From: Candidatus Latescibacterota bacterium
Lineage (GTDB): Bacteria; Latescibacterota; UBA2968; UBA8231
Assembly (NCBI GenBank): GCA_009691525.1
Contig: SICG01000022.1
Coordinates: 1 to 38,790 of the forward strand
Direction of reading: 5' to 3'
DNA: 38,790 nt
The notes beneath the pieces are model-generated. The model was given only the letters and a program-made list of their open reading frames with translations. It was not told the DNA's origin and ran no database searches. Of the stretch, positions 8,558 to 16,909 are shown one piece after another. How positions within the stretch are numbered: position 1 is the stretch's first letter; every line of letters starts with the position of its first letter. Both the position numbers and the translations under genes were made by a program.

Positions 8558-9175
8558 ATGGCGATGGATTTGCGCTACGCCTGCACTTTTGCGCCGCAGG
8601 GCTGGTCGGCGGCGGCATGGATCCCGGTGGGCAGTCCGCGTTGGGCCCAGCGCGGCGCCTGGGTGCAGGAGGAAGATCATCTCCGCAACCAGGTGCCCGC
8701 CGGGGCCAGCGAAAAGGAACTGCTGGGCTCCCGCGCCCCGGAGACCTATGCCAGCCAGGTGTGGCAAGAGCGGATCAGCGGCTGCCTACTGGTCTGCGCC
8801 GAGATGTCCTTCGACCATCACATGGCGCCCTTGATCGTGCTGGCCCCCGAGCTGAGCGCCAACTGCAACAGCCAGCCCCAGTACCGCGAGCACTACGAGG
8901 TGGTGCTCTACGACCAGGGGATCAATGTCTGGCACCATACCTTTGCCCTGGGCCGTCCCTGCTGGCAGAAACTGGTCCACCATGCCTTTGCGGTAGCCCC
9001 GCGCCAGCGCCACACCCTGGAAGTGGAGAAACACGCGGCCGAATTGGTGGTGCGGGTCGCCGGCCGCGAGTTGGTTGTACCCTGCCCCGCTCTACCCCAC
9101 CGCTCTTATGTCGGCCTCACCGGTTGTGAGGGCGTGAACCGCTTCTACAGCTTTTCTGTCCACACCCAATTGTGA
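8558..9175 (+). CDS. Uncharacterised 205-residue protein, beta-rich
   Basis: I do not recognise this gene. The product has no signal peptide or membrane helix. The second half alternates short hydrophobic and polar strands (HYEVVLYDQGINVWHH, HTLEVEKHAAELVVRVAG, HRSYVGLTGCEGVNRFYSFSV), reminiscent of concanavalin-like or laminin-G-type jelly rolls that bind or act on glycans. A ribosome site AGGAGGG (8538-8544) lies 13 bases before the ATG at 8558; the ATG at 8564 is a possible alternative. Its stop overlaps the GTG of the glycosyltransferase (GTGA at 9172-9175), so the two are translationally coupled, which supports a role in glycan handling. Confidence 0.65.
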   Translation: MAMDLRYACTFAPQGWSAAAWIPVGSPRWAQRGAWVQEEDHLRNQVPAGASEKELLGSRAPETYASQVWQERISGCLLVCAEMSFDHHMAPLIVLAPELSANCNSQPQYREHYEVVLYDQGINVWHHTFALGRPCWQKLVHHAFAVAPRQRHTLEVEKHAAELVVRVAGRELVVPCPALPHRSYVGLTGCEGVNRFYSFSVHTQL

Positions 9176-10329
9176 AACTGCTGATCTTCACCACCCGCTT
9201 TGCGCCCGAGAACGTGGGCACTGCCCGCTATGTGGAACTGCTGGCCGGGGGATTGGCCCGGCGTGGCGGCCTGGACCTCAAGGTGCTGGCACCCGCCTAT
9301 GGTCGGGCCCACCCCGAGGATGCCGGCCTGGGCTACCCGGTGGAGCGTATCCCCGGTGGCCACTGCTCCTTCATCCCCTGGCGCTATTGGCGGACTCGCG
9401 TTGCCCTCAGCCGGGTGGTGGCCCAGTGGCGGCCCGACGTGGTCTGGGCGGCCAACGGCATGGCCACCCGGGTGGCCGGCACCCTGTTGGACGAACTGAC
9501 CATGCCGCTGATCGGCACGGTGTACGGTACCGACGTTGCCCGCCGTCTGCCTGGGCGCACGCCCTGGACCTGGCTGGAGAGTGTGCCCCAGCGGCGCTTC
9601 TACACCGGGGCCAGGCGTCTGCTCGCCATCACCCGATTTACCCAAGAGGTGTTGGTGGGCAAAGGCGTGGACCCAGAGAAGGTGCAGGTGGTGTACATGG
9701 GGGTGGAAACGCCCCGGGGAATGGAGGAGACCCTTCGCCAAGCGCCGCATCGCCATCCCGAATGGTTGGACCGGCCCCTGCTCTTGACCGTGGGCCGGCT
9801 GGTGAAGCAGAAGGGCCATCACCTGCTGCTCCAGGCCATGCGCCAGGTGGTTGACCGGGTTCCACGGGTATTACACCTGATCGTGGGGGACGGCCCAGAG
9901 CGTCCGGCCCTGGCCAGGCAGATCGAGGAATTGGGCCTGGCAGAAAATGTGTTGTTGTTGGGGAAGGTCAGCGAGGAAATGCTGCGCGACTGTTATGCCC
10001 TGGCCTGGGCCTTTGTCCTCACCAGCCACGAGGTGCGCTCTTATGTAGAGGGGATGGGGCTGGTGTTTTTGGAAGCTGCTTCCTGGGGGGTGCCCTCGGT
10101 GGGCACCAGGCACGGGGGCATCCCCGAGGCCATCCTGGATGGGCAGACCGGGTTTCTGGTAGATTCAGCCCAGCCCACCCAGCTCGCCACTCGTCTAGAG
10201 TACTTGTTGGAAAGCCGGGAGCGCTGCAGACAACTGGGGCTCGCTGCACAGATCCATGTCGCTGCCAACTTCAATGTGGAGCGCATGGCCGCCCAGAGCG
10301 AGGCGCAGTTGCGGGAGGTGGTGGGGTGA
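9172..10329 (+). CDS. GT4-family glycosyltransferase
   Basis: A 385-residue GT-B-fold glycosyltransferase starting at GTG within the upstream stop. The N-terminal domain opens MKLLIFTTRFAPENVGTARYV; the C-terminal donor-binding domain has LLTVGRLVKQKGHHLLL, HLIVGDGPE and EGMGLVFLEAASWGVP, the equivalent of the E-x7-E motif, followed by HGGIPEAILDGQTGFLV. GT4 enzymes transfer sugars from nucleotide donors to lipid or glycan acceptors at the inner membrane face; specificity cannot be assigned. The stop overlaps the next GTG (GTGA at 10326-10329), continuing the chain of coupled genes 8558-11669. Confidence 0.92.
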   Translation: MKLLIFTTRFAPENVGTARYVELLAGGLARRGGLDLKVLAPAYGRAHPEDAGLGYPVERIPGGHCSFIPWRYWRTRVALSRVVAQWRPDVVWAANGMATRVAGTLLDELTMPLIGTVYGTDVARRLPGRTPWTWLESVPQRRFYTGARRLLAITRFTQEVLVGKGVDPEKVQVVYMGVETPRGMEETLRQAPHRHPEWLDRPLLLTVGRLVKQKGHHLLLQAMRQVVDRVPRVLHLIVGDGPERPALARQIEELGLAENVLLLGKVSEEMLRDCYALAWAFVLTSHEVRSYVEGMGLVFLEAASWGVPSVGTRHGGIPEAILDGQTGFLVDSAQPTQLATRLEYLLESRERCRQLGLAAQIHVAANFNVERMAAQSEAQLREVVG

Positions 10330-11669
10330 AGGCGCTGCACCGGCAACAGAGCTGCGAGTTGCATGTACATGTGGGGGGCTGTCTGTACGCCGACGATCTG
10401 CTGGAGTTGGGCCGCGAGGTTTACACCGAAGTGGATTGGAGTCTCTTTGTCCGCAGCTACGAAGAGGCTTTCGGGGTGCGCCTGGACCCGGAGCGCTTGT
10501 TCAGGGAAGGGTTGCGCAGCGAGAAGGGGCGGGAGCGTTTCTGCCGGCACTATGTGTACCGCCAGGAGGATGGAGGTGACTTTGGCCGTTTCCAGGCCAA
10601 GTTCGATTTGCTGATCTGCCTGTACCGGTACTGGGTCCAGCACCTGCACCGCGAGGAGGAGGTGCTCTGGCGCATCGTCGAGCGCCACCGGCGGGAAGGG
10701 CTCGATTACGTGGAATACCGGGCGATGTTCCCGGTCGACGATCCGGTGCGTTTCCTGCACTTTCACCGCACCAATGCCCGCGTCTTTCAGCAGGCCTGCA
10801 CGGGGGACTTCACCGCCCGCTACTTGATCAGCCTGCCTCGCGGTGCGGCGCTGGCAGGGTACGAGTTGGCGCAGCAGCTCTTGGCGGAAAACCCCGAGTT
10901 GATCCCGTCGGTGGTGGGGTTGGATTTCTGTTTTTTTGAGGAGGGACATCCACCCGAAAAACTGCGATCTTTCTTCGCCCGGTTAGAGGCAGACAACCAG
11001 CGCCGTCCCGAACAGGCCCTCGAAGTGGCCTACCACGTGGGCGAGGTCTACTTCGACAAATCCCTGGAGAGCGCGGTGCGCTGGTGCCATCAGGCGGCGC
11101 AGCTGGGAGCCCGGCGCCTGGGCCACGCTATTGCCCTGGGCCTGGACCCCGAGGTGGCCATGGTGCGGCGGCCCGGCGCCCACGAGGCGGAGCCGGTGGC
11201 AGAGCGGCTGGCGCAGATCGCCTACGATCTGGAGCAGGTGCGGGAACTGGAGGCCTTTGGGGTGGAGGTGGACAGGGGGAGATTGGCACGGGAACGCCTC
11301 GAGTTGCAGGGCCGTCCGTCGGTGGAAATGATCTCCCGGCCCTACACCCCGCAGCGGCTGGAAGAGGTGCGCCGGCGCCAGGACTTTGTCCTGGACCAAT
11401 TGGTGCGCCTGGGCGTGGCCATCGAGAGTTGTCCCACCTCTAATCTGCGCATCGGTGGGGTGCCCTCGCCGGCCCAGCATCCGCTGTGGCGCTTTCTGCG
11501 CTCCGAGGTGGGCGTGGCCATCGGCGCCGACGATCCGGGGATCTTCGACATGTCGCTGGCCGCCGAGGTGGACTGGGTGGCCGCGCATGCGGGCATGGAC
11601 GAGGTGGCCCTGGCCCGCCGGCTGGGAGACCCGCGTCGCTTCAGATTTGGACAAGAGCGTCCCGTATAA
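10326..11669 (+). CDS. Adenosine/AMP deaminase-family metal-dependent hydrolase
   Basis: A 447-residue member of the adenosine deaminase superfamily. Metal and catalytic motifs are visible: CELHVHVGGCL (His13, His15), EVAYHVGEVY (HxGE), RRLGHAIALGLDP, SCPTSNLRIGG, and AIGADDPGIFD where the canonical form is STDDP. It is about 100 residues longer than classical Add because of a large insertion after the first motif, more like the long ADA/ADGF-type members. It probably deaminates adenosine or a related purine, but long members include enzymes of different specificity. GTG start and stop coupling tie it to the glycosyltransferase, and the aspartate-dehydrogenase-like gene follows after 16 bases. 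Confidence 0.82.
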   Translation: MKALHRQQSCELHVHVGGCLYADDLLELGREVYTEVDWSLFVRSYEEAFGVRLDPERLFREGLRSEKGRERFCRHYVYRQEDGGDFGRFQAKFDLLICLYRYWVQHLHREEEVLWRIVERHRREGLDYVEYRAMFPVDDPVRFLHFHRTNARVFQQACTGDFTARYLISLPRGAALAGYELAQQLLAENPELIPSVVGLDFCFFEEGHPPEKLRSFFARLEADNQRRPEQALEVAYHVGEVYFDKSLESAVRWCHQAAQLGARRLGHAIALGLDPEVAMVRRPGAHEAEPVAERLAQIAYDLEQVRELEAFGVEVDRGRLARERLELQGRPSVEMISRPYTPQRLEEVRRRQDFVLDQLVRLGVAIESCPTSNLRIGGVPSPAQHPLWRFLRSEVGVAIGADDPGIFDMSLAAEVDWVAAHAGMDEVALARRLGDPRRFRFGQERPV

Positions 11670-11685
11670 CAGGAGGAGCGCAGGT

Positions 11686-12486
11686 ATGAGCGAAGATAGG
11701 CAGCGGATCGGTATTATTGGATATGGGTACATCGGCAATTACGTGTACGAGCAGCTTACCAGCCGGCCAGAACTGGGGCTGGAGGTGGCCTTCGTGTACA
11801 ACCGCAGCCGCGAGAAAATCGCGGCCCTGCCTCCGGAGATCGCCCTGGAAAAGCTGGAGGATTTCGCTTCCAAGGGGGCCGATCTAATCGTCGAGCTGGC
11901 CCATCCCCGCATCACCCAGGAGCACGGGACCACCTTCCTCCAGCAGACCGATTATATGCCGCTCTCGCTGACGGCCCTGGCTGACGCGCAGTTGGAGCAA
12001 CAGTTGTTGGAGACGGCCCGCCGCCACGACACCTGCCTGTATATCCCGCACGGGGCGGTGGTGGGCATGGACGCGCTGGAGGAGGGCCGGCAGATCTGGG
12101 AGGAGGTGCGGATGGTCATGAAGAAGCCGCCCCGCACTCTCGACTTCAGCGCTTCGCCGCAGTTCAAGGCCGAGGAGATCCGCGCCGAGACCGTACTCTA
12201 CGAGGGTCCCACACGCGGGATCTGCCCGCTCTTCCCGCGCAACGTCAATTCACACGCGGCGGTGGCCCTGGCCGGCATCGGCTTTGACCGCACCCAGTCG
12301 GTGCTGGTGGCCGACCCGCGCCTGGAGGTTTCGGTGATCGAGATCGAGATGCGGGGCCAGGGGGTGGAGGTGAAGGTGCAGCGTTCCAACCCCATGAAGG
12401 GCGTGAGCGGGGTCTTCACCCTGGTCTCGTCCCTGGCCAGCATTTGCCGGGCCAAGGGGCCGAGGAGCGGGCTGCAGCTCTGCTAG
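11686..12486 (+). CDS. L-aspartate dehydrogenase-like NAD(P)-binding protein
   Basis: A 266-residue protein with ATG at 11686 preceded by AGGAGG (11671-11676). The Rossmann motif GIIGYGYIGNYV is followed by ELAHPRITQEHG, the substrate-site loop YIPHGAVVGMDALEEG, and LFPRNVNSHAAVALAGIGFD, all matching the aspartate dehydrogenase family (NadX, DUF108). Family enzymes interconvert oxaloacetate plus ammonia and L-aspartate, or supply iminoaspartate for NAD synthesis, but no nadA or nadC is in view. It ends the plus-strand run that starts at 8558. Family confident; whether the substrate is aspartate is inference. Confidence 0.82.
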   Translation: MSEDRQRIGIIGYGYIGNYVYEQLTSRPELGLEVAFVYNRSREKIAALPPEIALEKLEDFASKGADLIVELAHPRITQEHGTTFLQQTDYMPLSLTALADAQLEQQLLETARRHDTCLYIPHGAVVGMDALEEGRQIWEEVRMVMKKPPRTLDFSASPQFKAEEIRAETVLYEGPTRGICPLFPRNVNSHAAVALAGIGFDRTQSVLVADPRLEVSVIEIEMRGQGVEVKVQRSNPMKGVSGVFTLVSSLASICRAKGPRSGLQLC

Positions 12487-12548
12487 GTTGTCGAGTTGGC
12501 AGCGACGTAATGGTGCCCAGGTCCATGGGGTGCCCACCTGCCGCTGCG

Positions 12549-12579
12549 CTAACCCTCGCGGCCTATCCCGCTAGGGTTA
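12549..12579. repeat. Small intergenic hairpin, possible reduced relative (D) of the structured repeat
   Basis: It sits between two convergent genes. TAACCCT 12550-12556 pairs with AGGGTTA 12573-12579 and GCGG 12558-12561 with CCGC 12568-12571 around a six-base loop. The flanks TGGGGTGCCCAC (from 12526) and TATCTCTCCGCC resemble the edges of copies C and A/B. There is no T-tract, so a classic intrinsic terminator is not supported. The rest of the 116-base gap shows nothing else. Confidence 0.45.
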
Positions 12580-12602
12580 TCTCTCCGCCACGTGGTTGGT
12601 CA

Positions 12603-13220
12603 CTACCGTTTTAATCCCTCCAGCACAATCTCCCCCATGGCGATGCGCTGCAGGGTTTCGGCGTAGAGGCGGTGTTCCTGCGCCAGCACCCGGGCGGCCA
12701 GGGTGGCGGGGGTATCGCCTTCCAGCACCAGCACCCTGGCCTGGGCCAGCACGGGGCCGTGGTCGTACTGCTCGTCCACCAGATGTACGGTGGGGCCGCT
12801 TTCCTTTTCTCCAGCCTCCAGCACGGCCTGGTGTACGGCCTGGCCGTAGTATCCCTCTCCTCCGAATTTGGGCAAGAGCGCTGGGTGGATGTTGAGCACC
12901 CGTCCCCGGAACGTAGCCAGGGTTTGGGGCCCCAGGCGTTTCATGTACCCGGCCAGGCAGACGACCTCCACCTGGTGATGGGTGAGCGTGGCGCAGATGG
13001 CCTGGTCCAGAACGCCGGGTCCGGGATGGGTGTGGCCGCTCAGGTGGCAGGCGGGGATGCCCTCCTGCCGGGCGCGGGCCAGAGCGCCGGACTCGGAGTT
13101 GTTGCTGATCACCACCGAGGGCCGGGCCTCGAGGCGGCCTGTTTTGCAGGCGTCGATGAGGGCCTGCATGTTGGAGCCGTTGTGGGAAGCCAGAAAGCCC
13201 AGGCGCAGCGGGCGCGCCAT
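12603..13220 (-). CDS. purN: Phosphoribosylglycinamide formyltransferase (GART)
   Basis: A 205-residue protein of normal PurN length. It transfers the formyl group of 10-formyltetrahydrofolate to GAR in step three of purine synthesis, in the cytoplasm. Visible landmarks are the N-terminal FLASHNGSNMQALI phosphate-binding loop, VISNN, CLAGYMKRLGP, the catalytic NIHPALLPKFGG (Asn and His), and TVHLVDEQYDHGPVLAQ carrying the catalytic Asp. It begins two bases after the stop of the ArsC-like gene, so both are expressed together. purA is also in this window, but other purine genes are not. Confidence 0.95.
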   Translation of the reverse strand: MARPLRLGFLASHNGSNMQALIDACKTGRLEARPSVVISNNSESGALARARQEGIPACHLSGHTHPGPGVLDQAICATLTHHQVEVVCLAGYMKRLGPQTLATFRGRVLNIHPALLPKFGGEGYYGQAVHQAVLEAGEKESGPTVHLVDEQYDHGPVLAQARVLVLEGDTPATLAARVLAQEHRLYAETLQRIAMGEIVLEGLKR

Positions 13221-13222
13221 GA

Positions 13223-13585
13223 TCAGAGAATCTCCAGGACCTGTTGCGGCGGCCGGCCCAGGCGGGCGTGCTCGCCGCAGACGACGATGGGTCGCTCGAT
13301 GAGGATGGGGTGCTCCACCATGAGGCGGATCAGCTCCTGGCGGCGATGTTCCCCCTGGTGCAGGCCCAGTTCGGTGTAGAGGTCCTCCTGCTGACGCATC
13401 AGCTCCCTGGGCTCGAGGCCTAGTTGCCGCAGCAGTTGTTCGAGCGTGCGTTCATCGGGCGGTGTCTTGAGATACTCGATGACCTGGGGCTCGAGGCCGC
13501 GGCTGCGCAGCAGTTCGAGGGTCTCGCAGCTCTTGCTGCAGCGCGGGTTGTGGTAGATCTGCAGCGGGGTCTTTAGCGGTGTCAT
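13223..13585 (-). CDS. arsC: ArsC/YfgD-like arsenate reductase family protein
   Basis: A 120-residue thioredoxin-fold protein of ArsC-family length. The start IYHNPRCSKSCETLELLR contains the redox Cys within the CSKS motif, and later LIERPIVVCGEHARLGRPPQQVLEIL matches the conserved C-terminal segment. Glutaredoxin-linked ArsC reduces arsenate to arsenite; many chromosomal YfgD-type homologues have no demonstrated arsenate role. No ars regulator or arsenite pump is adjacent; the gene is tightly linked to purN instead, so a housekeeping redox role is equally possible. Confidence 0.82.
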   Translation of the reverse strand: MTPLKTPLQIYHNPRCSKSCETLELLRSRGLEPQVIEYLKTPPDERTLEQLLRQLGLEPRELMRQQEDLYTELGLHQGEHRRQELIRLMVEHPILIERPIVVCGEHARLGRPPQQVLEIL

Positions 13586-13626
13586 GGTCGCCTTCCTGGC
13601 TTGTGCTCGGGTAGAGGGTAGGGCCG

Positions 13627-15877
13627 CTATGGTTTGGCCTGCAATTCCTGCCGCATGGCCGCGGCCTGGGGATGGCTGGGCGCCAGTGCGAGGGCCTTGC
13701 TGAAGCAGGTCCGGGCCCGTTCGCTCTGGCCGGCATTGTCGTAGAGCACCCCCAGATTGACGTACGCATCGGCGTCGGGCTTGCGGGCGATACAGGTTTC
13801 GAAGGCGGCCACGGCCTCTGGCAGGCGGTTCAGTCTGATCAGGCTTATTCCAAGGTTGTAGTAGACCCCTGGATCAGGGGTCTGCAGCTCGATGGCCTGG
13901 AGGTAGGCCTGCACGGCCGAGGTGTCCTGGCCCAGCGCGCTGTGCGCCAGTCCCAGGAGGTGGTGGACTTCTCCCTTTTCCGGGTCTAGGCCGGCGGCCT
14001 CCTGCCAACAGGCGAGGGCTTTTTCGTAGCGCCCCAGGCCGTGATAGGCACGGCCTGCATCCAGGTAGACCTCGTAGACGTAGAAGTCGGGCAGTACCTC
14101 TGGCAAAAAGTAGGGGATGTTCAGGATGGGTTCGCAATAGCGCAGCACCCTTGGCCAATCCTCGGCCGCCACGGCCAGTTTGCCGGCCATCAGGCGGTGC
14201 AGGAGGGCGAAGAACTCCCGGCTGGTCGGCAGCGGGTTGCCCACCCGTAATGGGATATTCCCCAGGTGGATATCAGGCCCGGTCTGTTTTTGGGTGCTCC
14301 AGCCGGCCACCGGCAGAAAGTACCAGTCCACTGGGTCGAAGACCGCCTGGGACGGATTACCGGGCGAGAAAGACTCCTGCCAGTCGATGTGCCCCGACTG
14401 CTCCAGCGCGGCCAGGGCCTGGTTGGGGGGGCATAGGGGATGCTCATAGGACAGGATCAAGGCAGACCCAGCGGCCTGGTCTGGCTGGATGGCAGCATAA
14501 TCTTCGGCAAAGGCCGAGTTCCACTCCAGATACAAGGGGGGCAGGTCGGGGCGCTGGCCGAGCAGTTCGTAGGCCCTGACTAATCGTTCCAGGTCGAAGC
14601 GGTCGCTGAAGCGTTTCTGCCTTACGTAGAGGGGAGCGGGAGAGAGTAGACCCAGGTTGCCGGCGATCTCGGAACTGGGCAGGATGCGGGCCCCCTCCGG
14701 GTACTGCAGGAGCAGCCATTGGCGGAGTTGCGTGCGGGTGTCCCCGGCTGAAAGCAGGGCGCGGATCTGCAGCGAGGCCCAGGCGGGTTCGCAGAGCAGC
14801 GCCGCCAGCCAGCCGGCCAGGATCAGGCGTTTGGGGTTCAGGCCCAGGAGCGGGCGCACGATGAGCACGGCGATCATCGGGGTCAGAGGCAGGGCGTAGC
14901 GCATGAACACCGATTGCGCTGAAACCAGCAGGAGGACAAAGACGCCCACCCCCACCAGCACCACCCCCTCGGCAGGACGCCAGGTGCGCGGCCGCCATAC
15001 CAGGGCCAGAGCCAGACTCGCCATAGCGGCCAATCCCAGCCCGTACCACAAGGTGTGGCGCAGCAGGTGCAGCCAGGCCGGGTCGCCGGTGCGGTGTTCT
15101 CCTTCGACCATATGCTGGCGGGCCGAGGTAGACAGGTCGGCCCAGCACTGTTGCCAATCCAACCACACATAGGGGGTGGCCAGGGCGGCGGCCAACAGGG
15201 CAGCGGCAAGGGCAATCCCGGCGTTGCTTCGGCGGTGGGGCCCCGACCACCAGGCCGCCGTCAGCACTGGCACCAGCACCAGGCCGGCGGGGTACTTGGT
15301 GGCCCCGGCCAGGCCGGCGAAGAGACCGGCGAGCAGGGCGTCGCTGCTCCGGCCCTGCCCCTGCACCAGGCGCAGGGCCCACAGCAGCGCCAGGCTGGTC
15401 CATAGGGTGGCCGGCAGTCGGTGTTGGCCAGGTGGGAGAAACGCACGTGCAGCGGCATCAGCGCCAGCAAGAGGCCAGCCAGCCCCCTTTTTCCCCGTAG
15501 AGCCGCCGGCCCAGCTGTACGGTCACCGCTACCGTGGCCACGGCCAGCAGGGTGTTGAAGCCGCGCGCCAGGGTGGCCAGGTCATGATCGCTGACAAAAT
15601 AGCGGTAGGCGACAAAGGCCTCCAGCGACTCCGGGCTGCACAGCAGGTAGTAGAGGTAGTAGAGGGCGGAGAGCAGGTAGAGGTGGAAGGTGGGATAGAT
15701 CAGGAAATGCGGGTTGAAATCACCGCCCCAGAAGCCCAGCGGATGGACCACGTAGACCCATTCGTCCACGTGCTGCCACCCAGGTTCGGGCAGGGGCCAG
15801 CGCAGCCATAGGGCTAAAAGGAGAAGCGCACTCCAGAGCCCCCACGGCGATTTGAGTTTTTCGGCTAGCGCAGCCAC
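13627..15877 (-). pseudogene. GT39-like membrane glycosyltransferase with C-terminal TPRs, broken by two 1-base frameshifts
   Basis: Three frames join into one protein. Frame one (from about GTG 15877) has WQHVDEWVYVVHPLGF, with the Asp-Glu motif of ArnT/PMT-like GT39 enzymes, then RRLYGEKGGWLA. Near 15473 the frame shifts to LLALMPLHVRFSHLANTD, and near 15424 again to PATLWTSLALLWALRLVQG, which continues unbroken to the stop at 13627. Restoring one base at each point gives the family-typical A-NTD-x-PATL segment. Multiple membrane helices follow, then a soluble region and three to four TPR units near the C-terminus (RYEKALACWQEAAGLDPEKG and similar). GT39 proteins use polyprenyl-phosphate sugars to glycosylate lipids or proteins. 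The start overlaps the DapA-like gene's stop and is uncertain. Two indels about 50 bases apart in an otherwise intact gene suggest sequence error or recent decay. Confidence 0.8.
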
Positions 15878-16905
15878 TGGTCCAGGTGCCGGGCCACAAA
15901 CTCGTCGTCGTTGAGCTGGGGATAGGCGGCGCACACGCGGGCGATCTCCTCCCGCTGACCTGGGGACAGTCCCTCTTCTGGGTCCAGGCACCAGATGCCG
16001 CGCAGCAAGCCCTGGCGGCGCAGCACTTCGTGGAGGCCGGCGATGCAGCCGGCAAAGCCGTGGGCCGCGTCGAAGAAAGCGGCGTTGGTATCGGTGATCT
16101 GTGCGGCTCTGGTCAGCAATTCCTGGGGGAGTGCCGCCCCGCCCTCGACGGCGGCGTGGCACTCCTGGAGTAGAGAGACGGCCTTCTGGGTCCACACCGC
16201 CCAGTGGCCTAGCAGGCCGCCGGCGATGCGTGCCTCCGGGCCGCCCAAGGAAAAGCGGGTGAGCAGGTCGTGGGTGATGGTGTCGTCGTTGCCGGTGTAC
16301 AGGGCGATATCACCGAGGCGGCTGGCCTCGGCCACGGCCCGCACTACGTCGAGGGTCTGGTAGCGGTTGAAGGGCGCGATCTTGATGGCCGCCACCTGCT
16401 CGATTTCGGCGAAGCGCCGCCAGAACTCAAAGTCCAACACCCGGCCGCCCACCGCCGGCTGCAGGTAGAATCCCATCACCGGGATGACCTGGGCCACGGC
16501 CCGGCAGTGGGCCAGCAGTTCGTCGGTGGAGGTGGTCTTGAGGGCCGAGAGGCTGAGCAGGCCCAACTGGTACCCGCAGTCGCGGGCAAAGCGGGCTTCG
16601 GCCAGGGCCTGGGCCGTGGGGCCGCAGATGCCGGCGATGGGCAGGAATCCGGGCGACGCCTCGCGGGCGATCACCTCGCCGGCCAGTTTGAGCACCGGCT
16701 CGAAGAGGCCCACCCGGGGGTCGCGGATGGCGAACTGGGTGGTGTGTACGCCCACCGCCACCCCGCCGGCCCCAGCGGCGATATAGTAGCGGGTCAGGGC
16801 TTGCTGGCGGCGCTCGTCGAGCCGGCGGTTTTCGTCCAGGGCCAGCGGGTGAGCCGGGATGACCTGGCCCTGCAGCAGGTGCTGGTGCAATAAGGGAGGC
16901 AACAT
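15865..16905 (-). CDS. DapA-like dihydrodipicolinate synthase / N-acetylneuraminate lyase family protein
   Basis: A 346-residue class I aldolase-type TIM barrel. It shows IPAHPLALDENRRLDERRQQAL near the start, YYIAAGAGGVAVGVHTTQ, the GFYLQPAVGGR strand with the family Tyr, and VAAIKIAPFNRYQ with the Schiff-base Lys. At nearly 350 residues it is longer than biosynthetic DapA (about 290). The superfamily includes pyruvate-dependent aldolases and dehydratases of sugar-acid catabolism, and given the setting a catabolic role is likelier than lysine synthesis. The ATG lies four bases after the methyltransferase stop, so they are cotranscribed. Confidence 0.85.
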   Translation of the reverse strand: MLPPLLHQHLLQGQVIPAHPLALDENRRLDERRQQALTRYYIAAGAGGVAVGVHTTQFAIRDPRVGLFEPVLKLAGEVIAREASPGFLPIAGICGPTAQALAEARFARDCGYQLGLLSLSALKTTSTDELLAHCRAVAQVIPVMGFYLQPAVGGRVLDFEFWRRFAEIEQVAAIKIAPFNRYQTLDVVRAVAEASRLGDIALYTGNDDTITHDLLTRFSLGGPEARIAGGLLGHWAVWTQKAVSLLQECHAAVEGGAALPQELLTRAAQITDTNAAFFDAAHGFAGCIAGLHEVLRRQGLLRGIWCLDPEEGLSPGQREEIARVCAAYPQLNDDEFVARHLDQWLR

Positions 16906-16909
16906 GGGT

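Noticed and set aside
12549-12579. A bidirectional intrinsic terminator
   Set aside because: The stem is good but no T-tract follows on either strand.
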